A DNA stretch of 16,770 nt from JBDSLU01 sp039916225 (GCA_039916225.1 JBDSLU010000405.1:1-16770); one strand, 5' to 3'. Counted from the first letter of the stretch, positions 1 through 7,561 are shown. Numbers and translations are program-made. The notes: a model not told the origin generated them from the sequence alone.

Positions 1-460
1 TGGCCTTCTCCAGCATCGTGGCCCGCAACTTACGAAACGACGCCAGCGACGCCGGGGCATTGGCGAACTGTCCGTGCGGGACGCGGGCCTCGCCGGTCCG
101 CTGACGGTTGGTCCGATCGATGCCGTACCACAGCATCTGCTCGTCGGTGGCCTCGGGCTTCCAGCCGGCCTTCACCGGCTCCTTGAGCGACGTCTCGAGG
201 TTGGTCCAGTACTGCGGCTCGGCGATCGCCAGGTGCTCGGCGACGTCCTTGATGCTCCAGCTCTCTGGCGTCATCTTGAAGGTGAGCTGAGCGTCGGACA
301 GCCCGGTCAGCTCGCCGACCAGCCAGTCCTCGGTCATCTGGAGGTGGGCGATCAGCCGCTGGCGTTCGCCGGCAGTCATGGGGCCGGCGACGGCGCGAGT
401 TGGAGCGATGACGCTCGCGGCGACGAGCAGGGCGGCGACGAACGGCAGGCGGATCGGCAT
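1..460 (-). CDS. Exported DinB-like protein (partial, 3' end outside window)
   Basis: An open frame runs from an ATG at 458-460 to the window edge (153 codons, no stop). An in-frame TAG at 470-472 lies just upstream, so this ATG is the first possible start. Residues 1-25 look like a signal peptide (hydrophobic LPFVAALLVAASVIAPT, then AVA-G). The following text, with LIAHLQMTEDWLVGEL, a LTGLSDAQLTFK segment and WSIKDVAEHLAIAE (His76), is the N-terminal pattern of the DinB four-helix-bundle family, whose histidines bind a divalent metal. Members act as metal-dependent thiol transferases or have unknown roles; the substrate cannot be told here. The later metal-binding histidines would lie beyond the window. 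No clear ribosome binding site is visible. It is separated from the upstream gene by 90 bases and is not clearly linked to the respiratory operon. Confidence 0.75.
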   Translation of the reverse strand, partial: MPIRLPFVAALLVAASVIAPTRAVAGPMTAGERQRLIAHLQMTEDWLVGELTGLSDAQLTFKMTPESWSIKDVAEHLAIAEPQYWTNLETSLKEPVKAGWKPEATDEQMLWYGIDRTNRQRTGEARVPHGQFANAPASLASFRKLRATMLEKA

Positions 461-550
461 GCGCGCAGCCTATGAAGTCGGCGCGCAGCCGGTCAACGGG
501 ATTGGGAGAGCCCAGGGACGAACAATCGCGGCGGCGTCCTGACCCGCCCC

Positions 551-1927
551 TCACGGGAACGCGGTGGCAAGGGCGTTCGCGCCCGAAGCCCAGAACTGGC
601 TGCCGTAGTGCCGGTAGACCGCGCTCTCGACCACGAGCTCGACCGGTGACGCGCCGGCGCTCGTCACGAGGACACCGTAGCGCGCCGGCATGCCCTCGAG
701 CCGCACGGTGGTGCGGCTGTCCGGCGGCAGGTTGACGACCCGCTCCAGACTCGGGACGAACCCGGACGGTGACATGACGCGCAGCACCGCCTGTCCCGGT
801 CGATTCTCGGTGTTGGCGAGCAAGACATAGGTGTACGTATCCGGGTCACCGTCGCCACTGGCGATCGCCCAACGCCGCGCGGTCTGGGTCGTGCCAGCCG
901 AGGTGTGCCCCTCGTAGTAGTCGAAGAAGCCGCCCGGCCAATACATCGCGCGCTCGACCACGATCGGGACGTTGTTGGTGGAGGTGACGGTCGTGGCCAC
1001 CGAGGTGTCGGTCAGGCCGGGGATGCTGTCGACGTACACGCTGAAACGGCTGTGCGCGCCAACCAGATGGTACCGCGTGATGACGACCCCGTCTTCGCGT
1101 GCATAGTCGACCCTGAGGTTGGCGTCAGTGCTGCTGGGGTTGGCGAACAGGACGTAGAGATCGAAGAACCCCCCGGTGGCCCCCTCGGCGAGAAACCAGC
1201 GCGTCGCGGGGGCCGTGACCCCGATCGAGTTGGTGCCGAGCCCGTAATACTGGCCCGCCGTGCTCCGGTACATCGAGCGCTCGGCGATGATCGGCACGTT
1301 CGAGCTGATGTCGCCCGAGACGTCGATCTCCTCGATCCCCGGGATGGCGTTGAGGTAGATCGTCGAGCGGCTGTGCGGCGCCATGTCGTAGGTCCGCGTG
1401 ACCACCGTCCCGGAGGACAGCAGATAGCGGACCGTGACAGTAGCGATCGTCGCCTGCGGGTTCTGCAGCAGGTAGTACAGGTCGAAGCCGAGGACGGTGG
1501 ATCCTTCCGCCAGGAACCACGTCGTCGAGGCCGATGGCACCGCCGTCTCGAGCGCCGAGCCGTAGCCATGGCCGGTCGAGGGATCGACGCCCCATTCCAT
1601 CATCCGGTCGACGGCGATGGGCCGGTTGCTCTCGATCGTCGTCGACACGTCGCTCGACTCGAAGCCGCTGACCGTGCTGACGTCGACGAAGGCCGTGCCT
1701 CCGGGAGCAAGGGAAAGGGGCATCGTCCGCGTCGTCCCCCGTCCGCTGTCGAACGTCAGCACCACGCTCGCGGAATTGACGGCATCCGGATTGGCCAGCG
1801 ACAGCTTCGTCGCAAAGAACGGGCCGGTAGCGCCCTCCGCCAGGTAGCGTCTGTATTGGGCGGCTGCCGGCGTCGCCGCCACGAGACAGCCCACGACCGC
1901 AATGGAAGCACGCCACGTCGTCGTCAT
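551..1927 (-). CDS. Secreted four-repeat beta-rich protein (DUF5719-like)
   Basis: The protein has 458 residues. Residues 1-24 form a signal peptide ending ATPAAAQ. The rest is four divergent repeats of about 105 residues, starting near 28, 136, 243 and 352. Each opens with a version of RWFLAEGATGGFFDLY, then LLANP, a central DSRTTV or HSRSTIY segment, and V(P/E)IVVERAMYW near the end. Repeat 4 is the most diverged (RWAIASGDGDPDTYTYVLLANT). This looks like the DUF5719-type or LAEGATG repeats often found in large extracellular proteins of Acidobacteriota; a carbohydrate- or surface-binding role is only a guess. No catalytic motif or membrane anchor is visible. It ends WASGANALATAFP. It lies 407 bases beyond coxD and behind two terminators, so it is probably a separate transcription unit. 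I found no convincing promoter just upstream of 1927 and no clear terminator after 551. Confidence 0.7.
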   Translation of the reverse strand: MTTTWRASIAVVGCLVAATPAAAQYRRYLAEGATGPFFATKLSLANPDAVNSASVVLTFDSGRGTTRTMPLSLAPGGTAFVDVSTVSGFESSDVSTTIESNRPIAVDRMMEWGVDPSTGHGYGSALETAVPSASTTWFLAEGSTVLGFDLYYLLQNPQATIATVTVRYLLSSGTVVTRTYDMAPHSRSTIYLNAIPGIEEIDVSGDISSNVPIIAERSMYRSTAGQYYGLGTNSIGVTAPATRWFLAEGATGGFFDLYVLFANPSSTDANLRVDYAREDGVVITRYHLVGAHSRFSVYVDSIPGLTDTSVATTVTSTNNVPIVVERAMYWPGGFFDYYEGHTSAGTTQTARRWAIASGDGDPDTYTYVLLANTENRPGQAVLRVMSPSGFVPSLERVVNLPPDSRTTVRLEGMPARYGVLVTSAGASPVELVVESAVYRHYGSQFWASGANALATAFP

Positions 1928-2031
1928 GGCCGCGCTTCTAGCAACGACCGTGCCGGAGCCGAGCGACGCTCAAGTCCCAGGCACGCCGGGAACGGCTGGC
2001 TTTCCGCCGGCCTACTGGAGAAAGAAATGGG

Positions 2032-2066
2032 AAAAAGCGGAAACGGCCGACCCTCGAAGCCGGCCG
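2032..2066 (-). terminator. Intrinsic terminator 2
   Basis: On the minus strand CGGCCGGC (2066-2059) pairs with GTCGGCCG (2051-2044): eight base pairs with one G-U pair and a seven-base loop. It is followed by TTTCCGCTTTTT (2043-2032). It lies 35 bases after the stop of the paralogue remnant at 2101-2205, where the terminator of that lost gene would be expected. It would stop read-through into the secreted repeat protein. Confidence 0.6.
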
Positions 2067-2100
2067 GTACTCCATGTCGCGCAAGGACGGCACGACTCGA

Positions 2101-2205
2101 CTACGGCACCGGCGTAGCCAGGGCGTTCGAACCGGCGCTCCAGATCACTCCCGCGTCGAGCCCCAGCGGGCACGGCGCCGCCCGATTCGCCGCCGGAAGA
2201 CCCAT
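2101..2205 (-). pseudogene. Remnant of a paralogous repeat protein C-terminus
   Basis: A 34-codon frame (ATG 2203-2205, stop TAG 2101-2103; TGA directly upstream at 2206-2208) ends GVIWSAGSNALATPVP. The intact neighbour ends SQFWASGANALATAFP, so the tails share W, G, NALAT and the final P at matching positions. About 29 of the last 45 coding bases agree. Nothing upstream in any frame resembles the rest of the repeat protein, and coxD begins its stop codon only about 130 bases away. I read it as the leftover tail of a second, tandem copy lost by deletion, with its terminator kept. It could instead be a very small gene or a chance match, but the shared WxxGxNALAT ending makes chance less likely. 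Confidence 0.45.
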
Positions 2206-2239
2206 TCAAGCGCCGTCACCGTGCCTCGAATTACGACGC

Positions 2240-2277
2240 AAAAAGGAAACGGCCGGGTCCGGGAAGGACTCAGCCGT
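2240..2277 (-). terminator. Intrinsic terminator 1, after coxD
   Basis: On the minus strand ACGGCTGAGTCC (2277-2266) pairs with GGACCCGGCCGT (2260-2249) around a TTCCC loop: 12 pairs with one U-G and one A-C mismatch. It is followed by TTCCTTTTT (2248-2240). It lies 57 bases after the coxD stop, where the act-cox operon should end. A shorter GC hairpin at 2293-2312 without a T tract lies between them. Confidence 0.6.
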
Positions 2278-2314
2278 CGAGAGGACGCACGTCGGCGCGC
2301 TAAAGCGCGTCGTG

Positions 2315-2352
2315 GCTACAGGTTCGCGACGAGGCTACGGGTTCGCGACGAG
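2315..2352. repeat. 19-bp tandem duplication across the coxD stop
   Basis: GCTACAGGTTCGCGACGAG (2315-2333) is followed directly by the same 19 bases with one change (A to G at the sixth position) at 2334-2352. The second unit holds the last coxD codons and its TAG stop, so the first unit repeats the end of the gene out of frame behind it. It looks like a recent slippage or repair duplication. Confidence 0.9.
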
Positions 2353-2664
2353 GCCGCTGGCGGGGTAGGTCTGCATGCCGTGCCCCTCGCGCGACAGGTA
2401 ATCGCTGAGCGTGTGGGCAACCAGGATCGCGAAGAAGAAGAACGCCGCCGCGAACGTCACCTTGATCAGCTTGGGATGATCCTTCAAATGCATGAAGAAC
2501 ATGATCACCAGCACGGCCTTGGTCGTCGCGATGGCCAGGGCGAGCGGCAGGTTGAGCCAGCCGAGGTGGATGTAGGTCACGGCCACGGTGACGGCCGTGC
2601 CGACCATCAGCGCGATGAAGACCAGGAAGTAGGTGAACCGGTTCCCGATGATGTGCCCGGACAT
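2335..2664 (-). CDS. coxD: Cytochrome c oxidase subunit IV
   Basis: A 109-residue membrane protein of the prokaryotic subunit IV family (COX4_pro), a small accessory subunit of heme-copper oxidases. Three membrane helices are visible: FTYFLVFIALMVGTAVTVAV, LPLALAIATTKAVLVIMFF followed by MHLKDHPKL, and TFAAAFFFFAILVAHTLSDY. The ATTKAVLVIMFFMHLK segment at helix 2 is the family signature. I chose the ATG at 2664, one base after the coxC stop, because GGTGGGG lies upstream of it. A GTG at 2679, inside coxC, would add MGLTD but has no ribosome binding site. It is the last gene of the operon and its stop lies in a 19-bp tandem repeat. Confidence 0.9.
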   Translation of the reverse strand: MSGHIIGNRFTYFLVFIALMVGTAVTVAVTYIHLGWLNLPLALAIATTKAVLVIMFFMHLKDHPKLIKVTFAAAFFFFAILVAHTLSDYLSREGHGMQTYPASGLVANP

Positions 2665-2665
2665 G

Positions 2666-3352
2666 TCAGTGAGCCCCACCGATGAGATAGAGGAGCGGGA
2701 ACAGGAAGATCCAGACCAGATCGACGAAGTGCCAGTAGAGGCCCATGATCTCGACCGGCGTGTACCACTCGGCGGTGAACTGCCCCTTGGCCGCCTTGTA
2801 GGCCAGGATCGCCAGGATCACCATGCCGACGATCATGTGCGAGGCGTGCAGGCCGGTCAGGGCGAAGTAGAGCGAGTAGTAGATCTGGGCCGTCGCCTGG
2901 TAGGCCGGGTCTTCGAAGTGGAAGTTCGGACCAGGCACCAGGTGGTGCGTGATCTTGTCCATGTACTCGATGACTTTGACACCGAGGAAGATCGCGCCGA
3001 GCACCATCGTGCCGAACAGCCAGATCACCTGCTCGCGTGGCCTGGCGCCGCGCTGCGCCGCGTTGACCGCGTAGGCCATCGTCAGCGAGCTGCCGATCAG
3101 GACGGCGGTGTTGAACGTGCCGAGGGGGACGCTCAGGTGCGAGCTGGCATGGACGAACATGTCCGGATACCAGATCCGGTAGACGATGTAGGCCATGAAC
3201 AGGCCGCCGAAGAACAACACTTCGGTGACCAGGAACACCCACATGCCGAACGTCGACGCGTAGAGCTGCTGCTCCAGCGAGTCGAAGTGATGCTGGAGCC
3301 GCGGGTGGTGCTCGTGGCCGTGATCGGCCAGGGCGGCGTGGACCTCAGACAT
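2666..3352 (-). CDS. coxC: Cytochrome c oxidase subunit III
   Basis: A 228-residue subunit III of the heme-copper oxidase. About five membrane helices are visible (near residues 35-58, 76-98, 108-131, 152-187, 204-224), the short form that lacks the first two helices of the seven-helix type. Family marks are FLVTEVLFFGGLFMAYIVY, GVKVIEYMDKITHHL, GLHASHMIVGM and YWHFVDLVWIFLFPLLYL. The N-terminus is histidine-rich (HGHEHHPRLQHH). Subunit III supports proton uptake and stabilises the CuB centre rather than binding redox metals. The ATG lies inside the end of coxA (8-base overlap), so translation is probably coupled. The protein ends GGAH. Confidence 0.95.
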   Translation of the reverse strand: MSEVHAALADHGHEHHPRLQHHFDSLEQQLYASTFGMWVFLVTEVLFFGGLFMAYIVYRIWYPDMFVHASSHLSVPLGTFNTAVLIGSSLTMAYAVNAAQRGARPREQVIWLFGTMVLGAIFLGVKVIEYMDKITHHLVPGPNFHFEDPAYQATAQIYYSLYFALTGLHASHMIVGMVILAILAYKAAKGQFTAEWYTPVEIMGLYWHFVDLVWIFLFPLLYLIGGAH

Positions 3353-4961
3353 GCGCGTCCTCGTTGGTGAAGGCGTAGGGCGGGCGCGTCACGATCGGCG
3401 TCTCCTCGAAGTTGGCCGTCGGCGGCGGCGACGCGGTCTCCCACTCGAGCCCGGTCACGCCCCAGGGGTTCGGGCCGGCCGGCGGACCCTTGAACCACGA
3501 GTAGGTCAGGTAGAACGCCGGCAGGATCACGCCGAGCGCCAGGATCGAGGCGCCGGCCGTCGACAGCACGTTCAGCACCTGCCAGCCGTCAATCTCCGGG
3601 TACTGGTGGTAGCGCCGCGGCATGCCCATGTAGCCGAGGATGAACTGCGGGAAGAACGTCAAGTTGAAGCCGACGAAGACGATGACGGCCGACACCTTGG
3701 CGAACGGCTCGTAATAGAGCTTGCCGGTGATCTTCGGCCACCAGAAGTGCAGCCCACCAAGGTAGGCCAGCAGCGTGCCGCCGACCATCACGTAGTGGAA
3801 GTGGGCGACGACGAAGTAACCGTCGTGCAGATGCAGGTCGAGGCCGATGGCCGACAGGAACAGGCCGGTCAGGCCGCCGATGGTGAAGAGGCCGATGAAG
3901 CCCATGGCGTAGAGCATCGGCGACTCCCACGAGATGGAGCCCTTGTAGAGCGTCGCCGTCCAGTTGAACACCTTGATCGCCGAGGGGATGGCAACCAGGT
4001 AGCTCAGGAACGAGAAGATCAGCCCGGCGTAGATCGACTGGCTGCTCGTGAACATGTGGTGCCCCCAGACGAGGAAGCCCACGAAGGCGATGCCGAGGCT
4101 CGACACCGCGACGAACGAGTAGCCGAACACCGGCTTGCGGCTGAACCCGGCGATGAGCTCGCTGATCACGCCCATGCCCGGCAGCACCATGATGTAGACG
4201 GCCGGGTGCGAGTAGAACCAGAACAGGTGCTGGTAGAGCACCGGGTCGCCGCCCCGGGTCGGATCGAAGAACCCGAAGTGCAGGACGCGCTCGAGTACGA
4301 CCATCAGCAGCGTCACCGCGATCACGGGCGTGCCCATGATCATGATCAGGCTGGCGGCGTAGTGGGCCCAGATGAAGAGCGGCAGCCGCATCCAGGTCAT
4401 CCCCGGCGCCCGCATCGTGTGGATGGTGACGATGAAGTTGAAGCCGGTCAGGATCGACGAGAAGCCGGCGATGAAGATGCCGACGCCGGTCATCACCACG
4501 TGGGTGTTCGAAACCGCGGTGCTGTACGGGGTGTAGAAGGTCCAGCCGGTGTCGACGCCGCCCATCACCATCGCCGACACGGCCATCAGGCCGCCGACCA
4601 GGTAGATGTACCAGCTCAGGAGGTTGATGCGCGGGAAGGCGAGATCCTTGGCGCCGATCATCATCGGCACCAGGAAGTTGCCGAGCGTTGCCGGGATCGA
4701 CGGGATGAGGAAGAAGAACACCATCATCACGCCGTGCATCGTGAAGAACTTGTTGTACGTCTCGCTGCTGACGAAGTCGCCGGCCGGCGTCAGCAGTTCG
4801 AGCCGGATCAGGGAAGCGAAGACGCCGCCCATGAGGAAGAAGATCGAGACGCTGATCAAGTAGAGCAGCGCGATCCGCTTGTGGTCCTTGGTGAGGAACC
4901 ACGACGCCGCGCCGTGCGTGGCGTTCAGGTAATTCGTCGGCTTCGCGATCGAGGCTTCCAT
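3345..4961 (-). CDS. coxA: Cytochrome c oxidase subunit I, A2-type (caa3)
   Basis: The 538-residue catalytic subunit reduces O2 to water and pumps protons. Visible ligands: His76 (FTMHG) and His389 for heme a, His387 (VVAHFHY) for heme a3, and His252, His301 and His302 for CuB; Tyr256 of HPAVY is the cross-linked tyrosine. Asp106 (GAKDLAFPR) and Lys330 (IPSAIKVFNW) mark the D and K channels. The loop reads FYSHPAVY, with no glutamate before VY; this Tyr-Ser form is diagnostic of the A2 subfamily, in which Tyr-Ser takes over the role of the glutamate. The open frame continues upstream to 5489 through coxB in another frame, but the homologous start is MEASIAKPTNYL at 4961, eight bases after the coxB stop with a weak GAGAA site. 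It overlaps coxC by 8 bases. Confidence 0.96.
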   Translation of the reverse strand: MEASIAKPTNYLNATHGAASWFLTKDHKRIALLYLISVSIFFLMGGVFASLIRLELLTPAGDFVSSETYNKFFTMHGVMMVFFFLIPSIPATLGNFLVPMMIGAKDLAFPRINLLSWYIYLVGGLMAVSAMVMGGVDTGWTFYTPYSTAVSNTHVVMTGVGIFIAGFSSILTGFNFIVTIHTMRAPGMTWMRLPLFIWAHYAASLIMIMGTPVIAVTLLMVVLERVLHFGFFDPTRGGDPVLYQHLFWFYSHPAVYIMVLPGMGVISELIAGFSRKPVFGYSFVAVSSLGIAFVGFLVWGHHMFTSSQSIYAGLIFSFLSYLVAIPSAIKVFNWTATLYKGSISWESPMLYAMGFIGLFTIGGLTGLFLSAIGLDLHLHDGYFVVAHFHYVMVGGTLLAYLGGLHFWWPKITGKLYYEPFAKVSAVIVFVGFNLTFFPQFILGYMGMPRRYHQYPEIDGWQVLNVLSTAGASILALGVILPAFYLTYSWFKGPPAGPNPWGVTGLEWETASPPPTANFEETPIVTRPPYAFTNEDAHV

Positions 4962-4969
4962 AATCGTTC

Positions 4970-5983
4970 TCAGTGAGCCGCGGCCTGGGTCGTGCCAGCC
5001 GCCGGGGCGCCGCCCGGAGCGGGCGCCGGCGTGCCGGCCCCCGGCGCGGCCGGAGCAGTGGCGAGCGATTTCACGTAAGCCGTGAGCTGGGCGATCTGCT
5101 CCTCGCTGACGACGCCCTGGAAGGTCGGCATGAGCGGCGGGAAGCCGGCGACCATCTTGGCGGTGGGGGTCAGAATCGATTCGCGGACGTAGGCTTCGTC
5201 GGCGGTGATCTTGTCGCCGCTGGCCAGCGTGACCTGCGAGCCGAAGACGCCCTTCAGCGATGGCCCACGGCCCTGCGCCGAGTCCATGTGGCAGGTCGAG
5301 CAGCCGAGGTCGGTGAACACCTTGGCGCCGAGGTCGGCCATCGTGCCGGTCGACTTGCCGCCGGCGAGCCAGGTCTGGAAGGCGGCCGGCTCGAGCGCGG
5401 TGACCATGCCGATCATTCGCGAGTGGCTCATGCCGCAGTACTCGGCGCAGAACAGCTGGTAGGTGCCGGCCTTCGAGGCCTCGAACCACATCGTCGTGGT
5501 GCGGCCCGGAACGGCATCCATCTTCATGCGGAAGGCCGGCACCCAGTAGGCGTGCAGGACGTCTTCCGAACCGATGATCAGCTTGACCGGCTGGCCGACC
5601 GGCACGTGCAGCTCGTTGATCTCACGCTGTCCGGTGACGTGCTGCGCCTTCCACATCCAGCGCTTGCCGACGACGTAGACCTCCATCGCGTTCGATGGCG
5701 GCGTCGTGATCTGGAAGTAGAGCGACGCGCCCCACACGAACATGACCATCGCGATGACGAGCGGGATGAACGTCCACGTCAGCTCGAGGACGAGCGAGCC
5801 ATGGATGGGCGCCCCGACCTCGTCGGGGCTGCGCCGGCGAAAGCGCACCGCGAAGACGATGATCAGCGTCGCGATGAGCACGGAGAAAAAGGCCGTGACC
5901 GCGACGAAGAAGACGTACAGCGCGTCTACGCTGGCGGCATGGGTCGAGCCCTGCGGCGGGAAGAACGGCAGATATGACAGCAT
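4970..5983 (-). CDS. coxB: Cytochrome c oxidase subunit II fused to cytochrome c
   Basis: The 337-residue electron-entry subunit. Two membrane helices (about residues 19-47 and 66-90) are followed by a CuA cupredoxin domain with ligands His144, Cys179, Glu181, Cys183, His187 and Met190 (CAEYCGMSHSRM). A second domain carries heme c at CSTCH (228-232), with Met285 (FPPLMPTF) as likely sixth ligand. This fusion defines a caa3 oxidase. Tryptophans in GKRWMW near 109-111 fit the usual electron path into CuA. The last 30 residues are an Ala/Pro/Gly-rich tail ending AAAH. No signal peptide is needed because helix 1 anchors it. It follows the SCO gene by 57 bases and precedes coxA by 8. With no free cytochrome c gene nearby, the fused heme is the likely acceptor from Alternative Complex III. 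Confidence 0.96.
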   Translation of the reverse strand: MLSYLPFFPPQGSTHAASVDALYVFFVAVTAFFSVLIATLIIVFAVRFRRRSPDEVGAPIHGSLVLELTWTFIPLVIAMVMFVWGASLYFQITTPPSNAMEVYVVGKRWMWKAQHVTGQREINELHVPVGQPVKLIIGSEDVLHAYWVPAFRMKMDAVPGRTTTMWFEASKAGTYQLFCAEYCGMSHSRMIGMVTALEPAAFQTWLAGGKSTGTMADLGAKVFTDLGCSTCHMDSAQGRGPSLKGVFGSQVTLASGDKITADEAYVRESILTPTAKMVAGFPPLMPTFQGVVSEEQIAQLTAYVKSLATAPAAPGAGTPAPAPGGAPAAGTTQAAAH

Positions 5984-6040
5984 AGCGGTGCGAACCTGGT
6001 CAGCGCCGTCCGAGCGTCGGCGAGACGTCCTTCTCCTTCA

Positions 6041-6877
6041 TCATGCCGCTGCGGTGGCGCGCTCACGGCGCCACATGACCGTCCAGAACGCCAGCATGGC
6101 GGCGATCGTCGCGATCCCTCCCGCCTGCACCAGGCGCATGGTCAGGAGGCCGTACTTACCGGTCGTGGGGTCGTAGTTGTAGCACCAGGTGATCACCTTG
6201 CGCTCGAACGACGACCCGACGTGGCCCTCGGACGCCTCGATCAGCGCGAAGCGGAGGTCGCGCGCCGAGTAGTCGATGCCGAGAAAATATTTGGCGATAC
6301 GGCCGTCCGGCGTCAGCACCGCGATCATCGCCGGGTGCGCGTACTGGTCGATGGCCGGATCGTACTGGTACTTGTACCCGACGGTATCGAGCAGCGGCGC
6401 GATCGACGTCTGGTCGCCGGTCAGGAAGTGGAACCCGCCTTCGGTGCCCGGCCGCTTGTACTTGGCCATGTAGGCGGCCTTCTTGTCGCGGGCCAGCCCG
6501 TACGGCTCTTTCGGGTCGAAGCTGACGACCACCACTTCGAAGTCCTTGCCCGGATTGAGGGAGATCACGCCGAGCGCCGTGAAGAGGCTGTTCAGCACCT
6601 GCGTGCACAGCATCGGACACTCGTAGTAGGCCGGCACCAGGATCACCGGCCGGCCCTCGTGCAGCAGGTCGCGGACCTTCACCGTCTGCCCGGTCTCGTC
6701 GCGGAAGGTCAGATCGACCGGCACCTGGGCGTTCATGTGCCCTTCGATGTTGACCTTCTTCAGGATCTCCGGCGCCTCGTTCGACGGCAGGCTGCGGTCG
6801 ACGCGCATGGATCCCTGCGCCGCCGCCAGCGTGGCGGAAGTCAGGAGCGCGACGATCGTCAGTGCGGCGGTACGCAT
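6041..6877 (-). CDS. SCO1/SenC-family copper chaperone
   Basis: A 278-residue thioredoxin-fold protein that delivers copper to the CuA site of CoxB or reduces its cysteines. Residues 1-21 form a signal peptide ending LAAAQ. The copper-binding set is present: Cys87 and Cys91 in YECPMLC and His181 in QYAHPAMI. VVVVSFDPKEP and VLTPDGRIAKYFLGIDY are family segments. Unlike classic SCO1, with an N-terminal anchor, this one has a C-terminal helix (about residues 248-268, LVQAGGIATIAAMLAFWTVM) followed by WRRER, which would hold it in the membrane from the other end. It starts three bases after the previous gene and lies directly before coxB, its presumed client. This position is common in act-cox clusters. 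Confidence 0.92.
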   Translation of the reverse strand: MRTAALTIVALLTSATLAAAQGSMRVDRSLPSNEAPEILKKVNIEGHMNAQVPVDLTFRDETGQTVKVRDLLHEGRPVILVPAYYECPMLCTQVLNSLFTALGVISLNPGKDFEVVVVSFDPKEPYGLARDKKAAYMAKYKRPGTEGGFHFLTGDQTSIAPLLDTVGYKYQYDPAIDQYAHPAMIAVLTPDGRIAKYFLGIDYSARDLRFALIEASEGHVGSSFERKVITWCYNYDPTTGKYGLLTMRLVQAGGIATIAAMLAFWTVMWRRERATAAA

Positions 6878-6880
6878 GGC

Positions 6881-7561
6881 TCAGTGCTGTGGCGGCGCGG
6901 GCGCGTGCGGCTTGTCCTGTTCGGACGGCGCGGTCGTGCCCTGCTGCGGTTTTTCGGCGGTGCCGTGCGCCGGCACCGGCGACGGCGAATGTTCGGGGAG
7001 CGACGGCGCCGCGGCGTCGTTGACGCGGTCCATCATCGCCGCGCCCGGGAACGCCCACGAGTGATCCGCGGGGGCCTTGGCGCGCTGGTCGGCGAAAGCG
7101 TCGGCGCGGGTGACGATCAGACGCATCGCGCCGCCGATCGGCATGCGCACGGTACCGGCGGTCTGGTCGACCCACGCCAGGCCGTCGAGCTTGGCCGCCT
7201 GCTCGGCGCGGTAGGCGGCGAGGTCAGTGCCGGGCACGCTCTGCAGGCGCGGCGTCGGCGGGAGGCGCTTGCCGTAATCGTCGGCGGACATCGCCGGCTT
7301 GCCGGGATCGCCCTGCCGGATCTGCGACAGGAAGAAGCCCCACACGCCCCACATCAGCAGCATCACGACGCCGATGAAGACCACGAACATCGCCGCCGCA
7401 CGCGTCGTCCCGGCGAGCGGGATGTCGGTGACCTCGTGGTGCACCTCCACCGACTCGTCGCGGACGCCGCGGCCGTGCACCTCGCCGCCGGGGGACACGT
7501 GCGAGTGCTCGTCGGGGCCGGGATGCGCGCCGCTCGCGCCGGGTTCGTTAATGCGCGCCAT
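6881..7561 (-). CDS. Conserved single-helix membrane protein of act-cox clusters
   Basis: 226 residues, function unknown. A His/Gly-rich cytoplasmic N-terminus (1-45) leads to one membrane helix (about 55-79, AAAMFVVFIGVVMLLMWGVW), then an outside domain with PPTPRLQSVPGTDLAAYRAE, LAWVDQTAGTVRMPIGGAM and a Pro-rich tail (185-226) ending PAPPQH. The PRLQ, DL...R..E, WVD...G.VR.PI..AM pattern is one I recall from short proteins beside SCO and oxidase genes in several phyla; from memory, so only moderately sure. The start at 7561 sits 14 bases inside the end of actF, which suggests coupled translation, and the stop is three bases before the SCO start. Its place between ACIII and the oxidase suggests an assembly or linker role, which is inference. 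Confidence 0.75.
   Translation of the reverse strand: MARINEPGASGAHPGPDEHSHVSPGGEVHGRGVRDESVEVHHEVTDIPLAGTTRAAAMFVVFIGVVMLLMWGVWGFFLSQIRQGDPGKPAMSADDYGKRLPPTPRLQSVPGTDLAAYRAEQAAKLDGLAWVDQTAGTVRMPIGGAMRLIVTRADAFADQRAKAPADHSWAFPGAAMMDRVNDAAAPSLPEHSPSPVPAHGTAEKPQQGTTAPSEQDKPHAPAPPQH

Noticed and set aside
461..550. Gap between the DinB-like gene and the repeat protein
   Set aside because: No promoter, terminator or small gene could be supported in these 90 bases.
2293..2312. GC hairpin after coxD as a terminator
   Set aside because: The stem is reasonable (one mismatch) but no T tract follows on the minus strand; the hairpin at 2240-2277 fits better.
905..2368. 487-codon plus-strand open frame opposite the repeat protein
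   Set aside because: It is antisense to a protein with a signal peptide and clear internal repeats; its own translation is low-complexity and lacks any motif.
2665..2679. GTG start for coxD at 2679
   Set aside because: It has no ribosome binding site and adds non-family residues; the ATG at 2664 directly follows the coxC stop.
4962..5489. Upstream extension of the coxA frame to 5489
   Set aside because: The extra residues overlap coxB out of frame and have no homology; the family start is at 4961.
5984..6040. Possible separate promoter or regulatory site in the SCO-coxB spacer
   Set aside because: The 57 bases show no recognisable -10/-35 pair or strong hairpin; continuous transcription is simpler.
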